The notes under the pieces were generated by a model. The model saw only the letters and a program-made list of their open reading frames with translations, was not told the DNA's origin and made no database searches. Positions 1-7,455 of a stretch of 8,160 nt of DNA are shown here, piece by piece. The DNA is from JBBQXK01 sp038251625 (GTDB lineage: Bacteria > Pseudomonadota > Alphaproteobacteria > Rhodobacterales > Rhodobacteraceae). Location of the stretch: positions 1-8,160 of the forward strand of contig JBBSBE010000158.1 of the NCBI GenBank assembly GCA_038251625.1, in the 5' to 3' direction. The translations under genes were made by a program, and so were the position numbers. Position 1 is the first letter of the stretch. Every line of letters begins with the position of its first letter.

Positions 1-683
1 TATTCGGTGAAATTGAAGTTGCCGACGACGTAGGCGATGATGCCGAGCGTGCCGCCCGCGATCATCACCGGCATGATGGCAAGGCCGTCGAGCCCGTCGG
101 TCAGGTTCACGGCGTTGGCCGAGCCCACGATCACGATCATCCCGAAGAGGGTGAACCCGATCCAGCCCAGCGGGACGAGCACGTTCTTGAAGATCGGCAC
201 GGCAAGCTGCGTGGTGAGGTCCGCGGGGTGGAACCAGGCGGCGGCAAAGCTGGCTGCGGCGGCGATGGCGAGGCCCAGAAGGAAGCGCACACGGGACGAG
301 ACGCCCTTGGTGTTCTGCTTGGTGACCTTCTTGTAGTCGTCGGCAAAGCCGATCAGCCCGAAGGCCAGCGTGACCAGAAGGACGATCCAGACATAGGCGA
401 TGTCGAGCCGCGCCCAGACGAGGGTGGAGAAGACGAGCGCCGACAGGATCAGAAGGCCGCCCATCGTGGGCGTGCCGGCCTTGGCGAAGTGGCTGGCGGG
501 GCCGTCAGACCGGATCGGCTGGCCCTTGCCCTGCTTGCGGCGCAGCAGGTTTATGAGCGGGCGGCCAAAGAGGAAGCCGAAGACGAGCGCGGTGAGGAAC
601 GCGCCGCCTGCGCGCACGGTGATGTAGCGAAAGAGGTTGAACACATCCCCGCCACCGGAAAACTCGGTCAGCCAGTACAACAT
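1..683 (-). CDS. mraY: Phospho-N-acetylmuramoyl-pentapeptide-transferase MraY, N-terminal 227 residues (cut by window edge)
   Basis: MraY is an integral inner-membrane enzyme that transfers phospho-MurNAc-pentapeptide from UDP to undecaprenyl phosphate, giving lipid I. The minus-strand reading frame from the ATG at 683 starts MLYWLTEF, as is usual for the family, and stays open to the window edge; the family is about 360 residues, so roughly the last third is missing. Family motifs are clear: GTPTMGG at 70-76, FADDYKK at 113-119 with the Asp pair D115/D116, and NAVNLTDGLDGLA at 190-202. Hydrophobic spans near 25-45, 75-92, 96-114, 135-150, 168-188 and 205-221 fit its multi-helix topology. It lies 55 nt after murF; AGGGGA about 8 nt before the ATG can serve as ribosome binding site. 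An in-frame ATG 12 codons upstream (719) would add MAGSNRPQGTGQ, but it has a poor Shine-Dalgarno and lies in a hairpin, so I prefer 683. Identity is certain; only the C-terminal part is unseen. Confidence 0.97.
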   Translation of the reverse strand, partial: MLYWLTEFSGGGDVFNLFRYITVRAGGAFLTALVFGFLFGRPLINLLRRKQGKGQPIRSDGPASHFAKAGTPTMGGLLILSALVFSTLVWARLDIAYVWIVLLVTLAFGLIGFADDYKKVTKQNTKGVSSRVRFLLGLAIAAAASFAAAWFHPADLTTQLAVPIFKNVLVPLGWIGFTLFGMIVIVGSANAVNLTDGLDGLAIMPVMIAGGTLGIIAYVVGNFNFTE

Positions 684-698
684 CTGCCCTGTCCCCTG

Positions 699-718
699 TG
701 GCCGGTTGGATCCGGCCA
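699..718 (-). other. Hairpin in the murF-mraY spacer
   Basis: A perfect 7-bp inverted repeat (TGGCCGG / CCGGCCA, 6-nt loop) lies 15 nt upstream of the mraY ATG in the 55-nt murF-mraY spacer. No T-run follows it in the direction of transcription, so it does not look like a normal Rho-independent terminator. It may be an mRNA processing or stability element, or it may modulate mraY translation. The inverted repeat is seen directly; the role is inference. Confidence 0.5.
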
Positions 719-738
719 TGAACGCGTCTCTGCCGGGG

Positions 739-2178
739 TCAGCCCGGCTCTGCGGGGCCGCCCTGCCCCAATTTGCGCAAGGCGTCAACCACGAGGCTGA
801 CCTTGATGCCCTTGGAGCCCTTGACCAGCACGATATCGCCCGCATCCACAAGGCTGCGCACGCGCCGCACAAGATCGGGTGCCGCGTCCACGCAGTCGCC
901 ACGCTGGTGGCGCGGCAGGCGGGCGTGGAGCGCGGCCATGCGGGGGCCGACACAATGGACGATATCGACGGCGGCAAGGGCCGGGTGATCGGCGATGGCC
1001 GCATGGAGCGCGGCTTCGGTGGGCCCAAGCTCCAGCATATCGCCGAGAATGGCGATGCGGCGGCCCTTGCCCACGCGGCCGACGCCATCCTGCGGCTGGC
1101 CCGTGGCCAGAAGGTCGAGTGCGGCGGCCATCGAGGCGGGGTTGGCGTTGAAGGCATCGTCGATGAGGTCGAAGCCCGCGTCTTCGACCCGGTCGAGGAT
1201 GATCCGTTCGCGCGTGCCGCGCCCGGGCGGCGGGGCCCAGAGGCCAAGATCGCAGGTGGCGATGGTGGGGTCGAGGCCCAGCACATCGGCGGTGGCAAGG
1301 ACGGCGAGCGCGTTTTCGGCGAAATGGCGGCCGGGAGAGGCGACCTTGAAAAGCCGGTCCTCGGTGCCGTGGTGGGCGTGTGCGACGGTGGCATCGGGGG
1401 TGACCTGCACGCCCGTAAGGCGCCAGTCGGCGCCGGGTGCGGTGCCGAAGGTGACAACCCGCGCGCCGCCAGCGGCGGCGAGAAGGATGGGTGAGACCGG
1501 CAGGTCAGCGGGCAGGATGGCCGTGCCGCCGGGAGCAAGACCCTGAAGGATGGAGGCTTTCTCAGTGGCGATGCCGTCGATGCTGTCGAAAGCCTCAAGA
1601 TGCGCGGCGGCCACGGTGGTGATGATCGCCACATCCGGCGCGGCAAGGCGCGCGAGGGGGGCTATTTCGCCGGGGTGGTTCATGCCGATCTCGATCACCG
1701 CGAAGGCGGTGCCCTGCGGCATTCGCGCCAGCGTCAGCGGCACGCCCCAGTGGTTGTTGTAGCTGGCTTCCGCCGCATGGGTGGCGCCTTGCCCCCGCAG
1801 CATGGTGCGCAGCATGTCCTTGGTCGAGGTCTTGCCGACCGATCCGGTGACGGCGATGACCTTTGCCCCGGTGCGGGCGCGGGCCACCGCCCCAAGGGCC
1901 GCAAGGGCCGCAAGGACATCGGGCACGATCAGAAGGGGTGCGCTTTCCGGGAGGCCCGCGGGGATACGGCTGACAAGGGCCGCGGCGGCGCCCTGCGCCA
2001 GCGCCCCGGCCACGAAATCATGCCCGTCGCGGGCATCCGTGAGGGCCACGAACAGATCGCCGGGCACCAAGGTTCGGGTGTCGATGCTGACGCCCGTTGC
2101 CTGCCAGTCGGTGGTGGCGGTGCCACCGGTCGCGGCGGCGGCGTTGGCGGCGGTCCAGAGGATTGGGGCGTCGGTCAT
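739..2178 (-). CDS. murF: UDP-N-acetylmuramoyl-tripeptide--D-alanyl-D-alanine ligase MurF
   Basis: MurF is the cytoplasmic ATP-dependent ligase that adds D-Ala-D-Ala to UDP-MurNAc-tripeptide, completing the pentapeptide used by MraY. Starting at the ATG at 2178 (MTDAPILW) the protein is 479 residues, a normal length. Visible in order: an N-terminal UDP-binding domain (about 1-100) with SIDTRTLVPGDLFVAL at 31-46; the Mur ligase central domain with P-loop TGSVGKTSTK at 111-120, YNNHWGVPLTL at 140-150 and EIGMNHPGEI at 163-172; and the C-terminal domain with DAFNANP at 341-347, GDMLELG at 379-385 and LVKGSKG at 451-457. The frame is open further upstream into murE, but family similarity begins at MTDAPIL. 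No clear Shine-Dalgarno precedes this ATG. A GTG nine codons upstream (MKPPLQQHR extension) is a weaker alternative and lies inside the hairpin of the 76-nt spacer. It follows murE in the same orientation, as in most dcw clusters. Confidence 0.96.
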   Translation of the reverse strand: MTDAPILWTAANAAAATGGTATTDWQATGVSIDTRTLVPGDLFVALTDARDGHDFVAGALAQGAAAALVSRIPAGLPESAPLLIVPDVLAALAALGAVARARTGAKVIAVTGSVGKTSTKDMLRTMLRGQGATHAAEASYNNHWGVPLTLARMPQGTAFAVIEIGMNHPGEIAPLARLAAPDVAIITTVAAAHLEAFDSIDGIATEKASILQGLAPGGTAILPADLPVSPILLAAAGGARVVTFGTAPGADWRLTGVQVTPDATVAHAHHGTEDRLFKVASPGRHFAENALAVLATADVLGLDPTIATCDLGLWAPPPGRGTRERIILDRVEDAGFDLIDDAFNANPASMAAALDLLATGQPQDGVGRVGKGRRIAILGDMLELGPTEAALHAAIADHPALAAVDIVHCVGPRMAALHARLPRHQRGDCVDAAPDLVRRVRSLVDAGDIVLVKGSKGIKVSLVVDALRKLGQGGPAEPG

Positions 2179-2192
2179 GCGGTGCTGTTGCA

Positions 2193-2243
2193 GCGGGGGT
2201 TTCACACCCCCGCACCCCCGTGGGATATTTGTGCAAAGAAGAA
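2193..2243 (-). repeat. GC-rich hairpin element between murE and murF (possible dispersed repeat)
   Basis: The 76-nt murE-murF spacer is much longer than the gaps between earlier genes of this cluster. On the minus strand it reads CTTCTTTGCACAAATATCCC, then a G-rich run, then a perfect 8-bp stem GCGGGGGT / ACCCCCGC (2206-2213 with 2193-2200) around a 5-nt GTGAA loop. From memory, the CAAATATCCC-plus-G-rich-hairpin layout resembles short intergenic repeats scattered through Rhodobacterales genomes; I cannot confirm this without a genome search. No T-run follows the stem, so it is not a canonical terminator. It ends 14 nt before the murF ATG, taking the place where a Shine-Dalgarno would be expected. 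Confidence 0.5.
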
Positions 2244-2254
2244 GTGCGGGACGG

Positions 2255-3724
2255 TCATCCGGCCACCCCGTCGAGTGCCGCGACCGCGATGCTGGCCTGT
2301 TCGAGATCATCGAAGGGATAGGTGGCGGTGCCGATGGTCTGGCCCGTCTCGTGCCCTTTGCCCGCAATGAGGAGCGCGTCACCGGGGCCAAGGGCATCAA
2401 CGGCGCGCAGGATCGCCTCGGCCCGGTCGCCGACTTCGTTGGCGTCCGGGCAGGCGGCGCGCACATCGGCGCGGATGGCGGCGGGGTCTTCGGTGCGGGG
2501 ATTGTCGTCGGTGAGATAGAGGACATCGGCATGGGCGGCGGCGGCGGCGCCCATCAGGGGGCGCTTGCCCCGGTCACGGTCGCCGCCCGCGCCGAAGACG
2601 ATGACGATGCGGCCCATCACATGGGGGCGCAGCGCCTGAAGCGCGGTCGCGATGGCGTCGGGCGTGTGGGCGTAATCGACGAAGACGGCAGCGCCATTGC
2701 GCCGGGTGGCGGCAAGCTGCATGCGGCCCCGGACGCCGGCAAGGTGCGGCAGGGCGGCAAAGACGGCCACGGGATCATCGCCGGTGGCCAGCGCGAGGCC
2801 TGCGGCCAGAAGGGCGTTTTCGGCCTGGAAGGCGCCGACGAGGTTGAGCGTTGCCTGATGCGTTTCGCCGTTGAACGAAAAGCGCAGCGTCTGGCCCGTG
2901 GCTTCGGGGCGGGTGGCGAGGATGCGCAGATCGGCCTTTGGCGCATGGCCCACGGTCAGGATCGGCGCGTCGGGCAGGCCAACCGACAGATCGGCGCCGT
3001 AGGGATCGTTGATGTTGATGACTGCGGGCGCGCCCTGCGGCAGGAGCCGGTCGAAAAGGCCGCGCTTGGCCTGCCAGTAGGCGGCCATTGTGCCGTGGTA
3101 ATCAAGGTGATCCTGCGTGAGGTTGGTGAAGGCCGCCGCCGCGAGGTCCACCCCTTCGAGGCGCCGCTGGTCGAGCCCGTGGGAAGACGCCTCCATCGCC
3201 GCATGGGTGACCCCGGCGGCCGCAGCCTCGGCCAGCAGGCGGTGGAGGGCGATGGGGTCTGGCGTGGTATGGGACGAGGGCGCCTCGAACGCGCCTTCGA
3301 CGCCTGTGGTGCCGATGTTGATGGCCGCGTGGCCCAGCGCCTGCCAGATCTGGCGGGTGAAGGTGGCGACGGAGGTCTTGCCGTTGGTGCCGGTGACGGC
3401 GACCATCGTGGCGGGTTGGTGCGCAAACCAGAGTGCTGCGGCGCGGGCCAGCGCCTCGCGTGGTTCGGCGGCAACGATCAGCGCGGCCCCTGCGGCGGCG
3501 ATGGCCGGCCCGGCAAGGCGCGCGCCTTCGGCATCTGTCAGCACGGCAGCGGCGCCGCGGTCGAGCGCCATCGGCACGAAGCTGGCACCATGCGCGCGGG
3601 TTCCGGGCAGGGCCGCAAAAACCTCGCCCTTGCGGACCGCGCGGCTATCGACGGCAAGGCCCGTGACGGTGGGGTTTCCACCTGCGCGCGCCGTGAGGCC
3701 GAGATCGGAGAGGGTGCGCGACAT
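2255..3724 (-). CDS. murE: UDP-N-acetylmuramoyl-L-alanyl-D-glutamate--2,6-diaminopimelate ligase MurE
   Basis: MurE is the cytoplasmic ATP-dependent ligase that adds the third peptide residue to UDP-MurNAc-L-Ala-D-Glu. The 489-residue protein has the full Mur ligase layout: N-terminal UDP-binding domain (about 1-95, with VDSRAVRKGEVF at 25-36); central domain with P-loop TGTNGKTS at 111-118, HTTPDP at 152-157, EASSHGLDQ at 178-186 and NLTQDHLDYHG at 201-211; Lys220 in YWQAKRGLF, at the position of the carbamylated lysine of Mur ligases; and the C-terminal domain with DYAHTPDA at 350-357, GAGGDRDRGKRP at 378-389 and GKGHE at 455-459. DNPR at 407-410 is the known signature for meso-diaminopimelate rather than lysine, so the organism should have DAP-type peptidoglycan. 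The ATG at 3724 is 15 nt after the ftsI stop. AAGGGG next to that stop is the likely ribosome binding site, with a rather long 11-nt spacing. Length and start agree with the family. Confidence 0.97.
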   Translation of the reverse strand: MSRTLSDLGLTARAGGNPTVTGLAVDSRAVRKGEVFAALPGTRAHGASFVPMALDRGAAAVLTDAEGARLAGPAIAAAGAALIVAAEPREALARAAALWFAHQPATMVAVTGTNGKTSVATFTRQIWQALGHAAINIGTTGVEGAFEAPSSHTTPDPIALHRLLAEAAAAGVTHAAMEASSHGLDQRRLEGVDLAAAAFTNLTQDHLDYHGTMAAYWQAKRGLFDRLLPQGAPAVININDPYGADLSVGLPDAPILTVGHAPKADLRILATRPEATGQTLRFSFNGETHQATLNLVGAFQAENALLAAGLALATGDDPVAVFAALPHLAGVRGRMQLAATRRNGAAVFVDYAHTPDAIATALQALRPHVMGRIVIVFGAGGDRDRGKRPLMGAAAAAHADVLYLTDDNPRTEDPAAIRADVRAACPDANEVGDRAEAILRAVDALGPGDALLIAGKGHETGQTIGTATYPFDDLEQASIAVAALDGVAG

Positions 3725-3739
3725 GGCCGAAGGGACCCC

Positions 3740-5524
3740 TTAGTTGCGCACTTGTGTTAGCGCATCCTGCGGGGCGGCTTCAATCGGGCGCAGACCCAGA
3801 AGCGGGGCCACACGGCGGATCACCTCGGCCGCGACGGGCACGGCCGTCCAGCCGGCGGTGCGGCGGGGTTCGGGGCCGGAGGTTTCCTCTGGTTCATCAA
3901 GCGTGAGGACCAGCACGTATTTCGGATCGGAGGCGGGAAAGGTACTGGCGAAGGTGTTGATCACCTTGTCCTTGTAGTATCCGCCCGTGGCTTTCGGCTT
4001 GTCGGCGGTGCCGGTCTTGCCCGCAACCTCATACCCTTCGACATCGCCAAGCGAGGCGGTGCCGTGCAGGACGACATTGCGCAGCATCTTGACCGATTCC
4101 TCAGCAACGCGGGCCGACATGAGCCGGGTGCCAGCGGGGGCCGCTTCGCGCCGCAGGAGCGTGGGCGTGACGGCCACCCCGCCATTGGCGATGGCGGCAT
4201 AGGCAGCGGCGAGGTGCATCGGGCTTGCCGACATGCCATGGCCGTAGGAGGCGGTGATGGTCACGATCTCGGGCCAGCGGGCGGGGATGAGGGGGCGCGC
4301 GCGGGGCGCTTCGGTCAACTCAAGCGGGGTCGGCGCAAAAAAGCCGAGCGATTTTAGGAAGGCCTGTTGCCGGTCGCCACCGATCTGAAGCGCGATCTTG
4401 GCGGTGCCGACGTTCGAGGATTTGGCGATCACATTGGTGACCGACAGCAGCGGCCCGTAATTCTTGTTCTGAAACTCCTTGATCGTGTACTTGCCCCACT
4501 TCATCGGGGCATTGGCGTCCACCATGGTTTCGGGGCCGACGAGGCCAAGCTCCATCGCCTGCGCCACGGCGAAGATCTTGAAGGTGGAGCCGAGTTCATA
4601 GACGCCCTGCACCGCGCGGTTGAACAGCGGGCTGTCGGCGGGATCGCCCTTGACGGCGGGGTTCGGGCGGTCGTTCGGATCAAAATCGGGAAGCGAGACC
4701 ATTGTCAGCACCTCGCCGGTATGGACGTCGAGGATGATCGCGGTGCCGCCTTTGGCATTCATCATGCGGATGCCCGACGAGAGGATCTCGGCCGTGGCGG
4801 CCTGAACGGTCAGATCGATCGACAGGGCCAGCGGCTGCGAGGCGAGGGCGGGATCGCGCAGGCGTTCGTCAAGCGCGCGTTCGACGCCCGCGACACCGAT
4901 GATTTCAGCGGCATGCACGCCCTCGGCGCCAAAACTCGCACCGCCAAGAACGTGGGCGGCAAGCCGGCCATTGGGGTAAAGGCGCATTTCGCGCGGGCCG
5001 AAAAGCAGACCGGGATCGCCGATATCGTGGACCGCCTGCACCTGTTCGGGCGACAGCTTGCGGCGGAGCCACAGAAACGAGCGGCCATCGGTGAAGCGGC
5101 GGTTGAGGTCTTCGGCGTTCAGATCGGGGAAGATACGCGCAAGTTCGGCGGCCACGCGGGCAGGATCGATCATCTGCTTGGGGTGGGCATAAAGCGCGTG
5201 GGTCACAAGGTTCGTGGCCAGCACGCGGCCGTTGCGATCGGTGATGTCGGAGCGCAGCGCCGTGATCTCGGCGCCCGAGGTGGCGGCGCGGGGTTCAACC
5301 GGATCGGTTGCGGCCAAAAGGCCCATGCGGGCCACGATCATCGTGAAGGCGCAAAAAAACCCTAGCCCGAGCAGCACGAGCCGCCCTTCGGCGCGGGCGC
5401 GGGACCGATCCCGCTGCGCCTCGGCGCGCAGGCGGATGTTTTCACGCTCGATGGCATCGGGGTTTTCGCCCTTCTGGCGGGCGTCAAGGATGCGGGCAAG
5501 AGGGCGGAGCGGCGTACGGGTCAC
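3740..5524 (-). CDS. ftsI: Peptidoglycan D,D-transpeptidase FtsI (penicillin-binding protein 3, class B PBP)
   Basis: FtsI is the septum-specific transpeptidase that crosslinks new peptidoglycan as partner of FtsW, activated through the FtsQLB complex. The protein is 594 residues, close to the E. coli length of 588. It has a short basic cytoplasmic tail (1-48), one membrane anchor at about 49-71, and a class B pedestal domain that starts near RSDITDRNGRVLA (91-103; the usual RGD is RSD here). The transpeptidase domain (about 255-575) has all three active-site motifs: S313-T-F-K316 with the catalytic serine, S369-S-N371, and K503-T-G-T506. No PASTA domain is present. Translation starts at a GTG whose last two bases and the next base form the TGA of ftsL (GTGA, 4-nt overlap, 5521-5524), so the two are probably translationally coupled. 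GAAGGGG lies 7 nt before the GTG. The class is certain; FtsI rather than an elongation PBP2 follows from the dcw context. Confidence 0.96.
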   Translation of the reverse strand: MTRTPLRPLARILDARQKGENPDAIERENIRLRAEAQRDRSRARAEGRLVLLGLGFFCAFTMIVARMGLLAATDPVEPRAATSGAEITALRSDITDRNGRVLATNLVTHALYAHPKQMIDPARVAAELARIFPDLNAEDLNRRFTDGRSFLWLRRKLSPEQVQAVHDIGDPGLLFGPREMRLYPNGRLAAHVLGGASFGAEGVHAAEIIGVAGVERALDERLRDPALASQPLALSIDLTVQAATAEILSSGIRMMNAKGGTAIILDVHTGEVLTMVSLPDFDPNDRPNPAVKGDPADSPLFNRAVQGVYELGSTFKIFAVAQAMELGLVGPETMVDANAPMKWGKYTIKEFQNKNYGPLLSVTNVIAKSSNVGTAKIALQIGGDRQQAFLKSLGFFAPTPLELTEAPRARPLIPARWPEIVTITASYGHGMSASPMHLAAAYAAIANGGVAVTPTLLRREAAPAGTRLMSARVAEESVKMLRNVVLHGTASLGDVEGYEVAGKTGTADKPKATGGYYKDKVINTFASTFPASDPKYVLVLTLDEPEETSGPEPRRTAGWTAVPVAAEVIRRVAPLLGLRPIEAAPQDALTQVRN

Positions 5525-5883
5525 TGGTCTGCCCCTTCAACTGGTGGCAATTCGCCCTGCACGTCGGTGGGCACGAGGGCGGGCTCGGGCAGAGGCGGGG
5601 GCGGAAGGGCCACGTTGCTTACGGCCTGAAACTGGCCCGGTTCCATCGGCAAAAGCGACAGCCTGTCGAAGTTCAGCGCGGTCAGGTCGCGCAGGCGTTC
5701 GGGGCGGTTCAGATAGGCCCATTCCGCGCGCTGCACCGACAGCGCCTCGCGCAGGTCGCCGATTTCCGATTGCAGGGAAGAAAGTTGGCGCAAGGCGCGC
5801 TGGGTGGCGTAATTCTCGCGGTAGGCCCAGAAGGCAAGGCCCATGATGCCGAGGACGGTGAAGACATAGACGAGGGGGCGCAT
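5521..5883 (-). CDS. ftsL: Cell division protein FtsL
   Basis: FtsL is a small bitopic inner-membrane protein that forms a complex with FtsB and FtsQ and passes the activation signal to FtsWI. The protein is 120 residues from the ATG at 5883, which shares one base with the rsmH TGA. Visible: a very short N-terminal tail, a membrane helix at about 3-21 (LVYVFTVLGIMGLAFWA), a heptad-like periplasmic coiled coil at about 26-55, the alphaproteobacterial segment YLNRPERLRDLTALNFDRL at 58-76, LLPMEPGQF at 77-85, and a proline-rich acidic tail (93-120). A TTG one codon upstream is possible, but the perfect Shine-Dalgarno is ideally spaced from the ATG. FtsL is poorly conserved in sequence, so the call rests on size, topology, the segments named and the position between rsmH and ftsI. 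Confidence 0.92.
   Translation of the reverse strand: MRPLVYVFTVLGIMGLAFWAYRENYATQRALRQLSSLQSEIGDLREALSVQRAEWAYLNRPERLRDLTALNFDRLSLLPMEPGQFQAVSNVALPPPPLPEPALVPTDVQGELPPVEGADQ
5532..5538 (-). promoter_or_regulatory. Ribosome binding site deciding the GTG start of ftsI
   Basis: On the minus strand GAAGGGG ends 7 nt before the GTG at 5524. It lies within the last codons of ftsL. It supports the GTG that overlaps the ftsL stop as the start codon, rather than a later codon. Confidence 0.65.
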
Positions 5884-6887
5884 CAACGACCTCCTTTGCG
5901 GCGGCGCGTTTCGGGAAGGGTGGGCACGCCGAGCGCGGCGGGATCAGCCGGGCGGGCGGGGGCATCGGTGCGGCGCGCGACGCGCAACTTGGCCGAGCGC
6001 GCGCGGGGGTTCTGGGCCAGTTCGCCCTCATCGGGCGGTGTGGCGCCGCGGGTAACGGGGGTGAACCGGGGCGCTTCGGGGGCCGTGGCGGGGGCGTATC
6101 GGTTGCCGCCGCCTGCCCCGCCGCCCTGCAGGAAGCGCTTGACGATGCGGTCTTCCAGCGAGTGGAAGCTGACAACGGCGATGAGGCCGCCCGGCACGAG
6201 GGCGGCCTCTGCGGCCTCAAGCCCCAGCAACAGCTCATCAAATTCGGTATTCACGGCGATGCGGATCGCCTGAAACGCGCGGGTGGCGGGGTGGCTTTGG
6301 CCCGGTTTGGGCCGGGGCAGGACGGAAGCCACAACCTCGGCAAGGCGCAAGGTGGTGGTGATGGGTTCAGCCGTGCGCGCCTCGACGATGGCGCGGGCAA
6401 TGCGGCGGGCGGCGCGATCCTCGCCGAAATGATAGAGGATATCGGCGAGCGTTTCCTCGCTTTCGGTGTTCACCAGATCGGCGGCGCTGTCGCCATCCTG
6501 GCTCATCCGCATGTCGAGGGGGCCATCGCGCAGGAAGGAAAAGCCGCGTTCGGGCTGGTCAAGCTGCATCGAGGAGACGCCGAGATCGAGCACCACACCA
6601 TCGAGTGGCGCATGGTCGGCCAAGCCCGAGAAGTTGCCCTGCACAAGGGTCAGACGGTCGCCGTAGCCATCTGCCCAAGCGGCGGCCATCGCCAGCGCCA
6701 TCGGATCGCGATCAACGCCGATCACGCGGTCGGCCCCGGCCTCGAGCAAGCCACGCGCATAGCCACCCGCCCCGAACGTGCCATCGAGCCAGACGCCCCG
6801 CACCGGCGCGCAGGCGGCCAGAAGCGGGCCGAGCAGGACGGGGACGTGAGGCGCGCGCGGGCCTGGCAGCGGGGCGCTTGGATGCAC
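5883..6887 (-). CDS. rsmH: 16S rRNA (cytosine(1402)-N(4))-methyltransferase RsmH (MraW)
   Basis: RsmH is the SAM-dependent methyltransferase that makes the N4-methyl group of m4Cm1402 in the decoding centre of 16S rRNA. From the GTG at 6887 the protein is 334 residues, normal for the family. Motifs: PHVPVLLGPLL at 13-23, SAM-binding DGTFGAGGY at 35-43, GVDRDP at 57-62, DLGVSSMQLD at 101-110, HPATRAFQAIRI at 199-210, VSFHSLEDRIVK at 239-250 and NPRARSAKLR at 293-302. The frame is open upstream for another 50 codons, but those overlap the mraZ 3' end and are not RsmH-like. AAGGA in the last mraZ codons lies about 10 nt before the GTG. The gene starts 4 nt after the mraZ stop and overlaps ftsL by 1 nt. 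The tail (306-334) is basic and proline-rich and probably not conserved. The exact start is the only doubt. Confidence 0.96.
   Translation of the reverse strand: MHPSAPLPGPRAPHVPVLLGPLLAACAPVRGVWLDGTFGAGGYARGLLEAGADRVIGVDRDPMALAMAAAWADGYGDRLTLVQGNFSGLADHAPLDGVVLDLGVSSMQLDQPERGFSFLRDGPLDMRMSQDGDSAADLVNTESEETLADILYHFGEDRAARRIARAIVEARTAEPITTTLRLAEVVASVLPRPKPGQSHPATRAFQAIRIAVNTEFDELLLGLEAAEAALVPGGLIAVVSFHSLEDRIVKRFLQGGGAGGGNRYAPATAPEAPRFTPVTRGATPPDEGELAQNPRARSAKLRVARRTDAPARPADPAALGVPTLPETRRRKGGR
5889..5897 (-). promoter_or_regulatory. Near-perfect Shine-Dalgarno for ftsL inside the 3' end of rsmH
   Basis: AAAGGAGGT on the minus strand lies 5 nt before the ftsL ATG. It also encodes Lys-Gly-Gly in the RsmH C-terminal tail (RRRKGGR). 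It is the strongest ribosome binding site in the window and decides for the ATG at 5883 over the TTG at 5886. Confidence 0.85.
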
Positions 6888-6891
6888 GGCG

Positions 6892-7425
6892 TCAGGTTCC
6901 TTCCGCTTCGTCTTCTTCGTCGGGGGGAAGCAGCGTGCGCATGTCCTGCCCCGGTGCAAGCGGCGAGGGCACGGTGACGGGATTGCTGACGTAGGTGTCG
7001 GCCTTCCAGATCTGGAAGGTTTCAAGATCACCTGCAAAGACGGCCTCGGCGCCCGCTTTCAGATCATCCGGCGAAAGGCCGATCTTGGCGCGCACCTTGG
7101 GCGGCAGCACGAAGCGGCCGTCATCGTCGATGTCGATTTCCTGAGAGAGCGTGATGTAGTTGCGCGAGAGGTACGCGCGGCGGCCATCGGGATCGTTGAT
7201 GGGCAGGCGGGCGATGCGCCGCTCCATCTTTTTCATGCCATCGATGGTGAAAACTTCGCAGAACCGGCGATTGTCGCCCCCGTAGACGACGATCAGGCGG
7301 GCGCGGCAGGTGGTGGCGAAGGCCGGATCGCCCTGCATCAGGACGCGCCGAAAGACCGACGGGATCGAAACCCGGGCCTTTCCGTCGACCTTCTGGTCGA
7401 ACTCGCCTCTGAATGCCTCGGCCAT
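6892..7425 (-). CDS. mraZ: Transcriptional regulator MraZ
   Basis: MraZ is the DNA-binding regulator encoded first in most dcw clusters. In E. coli it binds repeated TGGG-type sites in its own promoter region and represses the operon. From the ATG at 7425 the protein is 177 residues, with two SpoVT/AbrB-like half-domains: the first at about 5-55 with DQKVDGKARVSIPSVFRRVL (10-29), the second at about 80-145 with DIDDDGRFVLPPKVRAKIGL (98-117). The first half has KAR where most homologues have KGR. The acidic tail (about 150-177) ends EEDEAEGT and makes it longer than the 152-residue E. coli protein. There is no in-frame start codon close upstream, and the Shine-Dalgarno is weak (GGGACAAACAAG before the ATG). 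The protein family is clear; the direction of its regulatory effect here is not visible in sequence. Confidence 0.95.
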   Translation of the reverse strand: MAEAFRGEFDQKVDGKARVSIPSVFRRVLMQGDPAFATTCRARLIVVYGGDNRRFCEVFTIDGMKKMERRIARLPINDPDGRRAYLSRNYITLSQEIDIDDDGRFVLPPKVRAKIGLSPDDLKAGAEAVFAGDLETFQIWKADTYVSNPVTVPSPLAPGQDMRTLLPPDEEDEAEGT

Positions 7426-7455
7426 CTTGTTTGTCCCGTGGCCGCGTGCGGCCCG

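Noticed and set aside
637..1494. Plus-strand open frame of 285 codons across the murF 3' end
   Set aside because: It mirrors murF codons; low-complexity product of G, A and R with no motif.
1781..3760. 659-codon plus-strand open frame opposite murF and murE
   Set aside because: It lies wholly antisense to two genes with complete Mur ligase motifs. Long antisense frames are expected in GC-rich coding DNA, and its glycine- and arginine-rich product shows no domain.
4367..5365. 332-codon plus-strand open frame opposite ftsI
   Set aside because: Antisense to the ftsI coding region with all three PBP motifs intact; no recognisable protein features or ribosome binding site.
6888..7037. 50-codon N-terminal extension of RsmH
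   Set aside because: It overlaps the MraZ tail in another frame and the residues do not resemble RsmH; the GTG at 6887 gives a normal length and has a Shine-Dalgarno.
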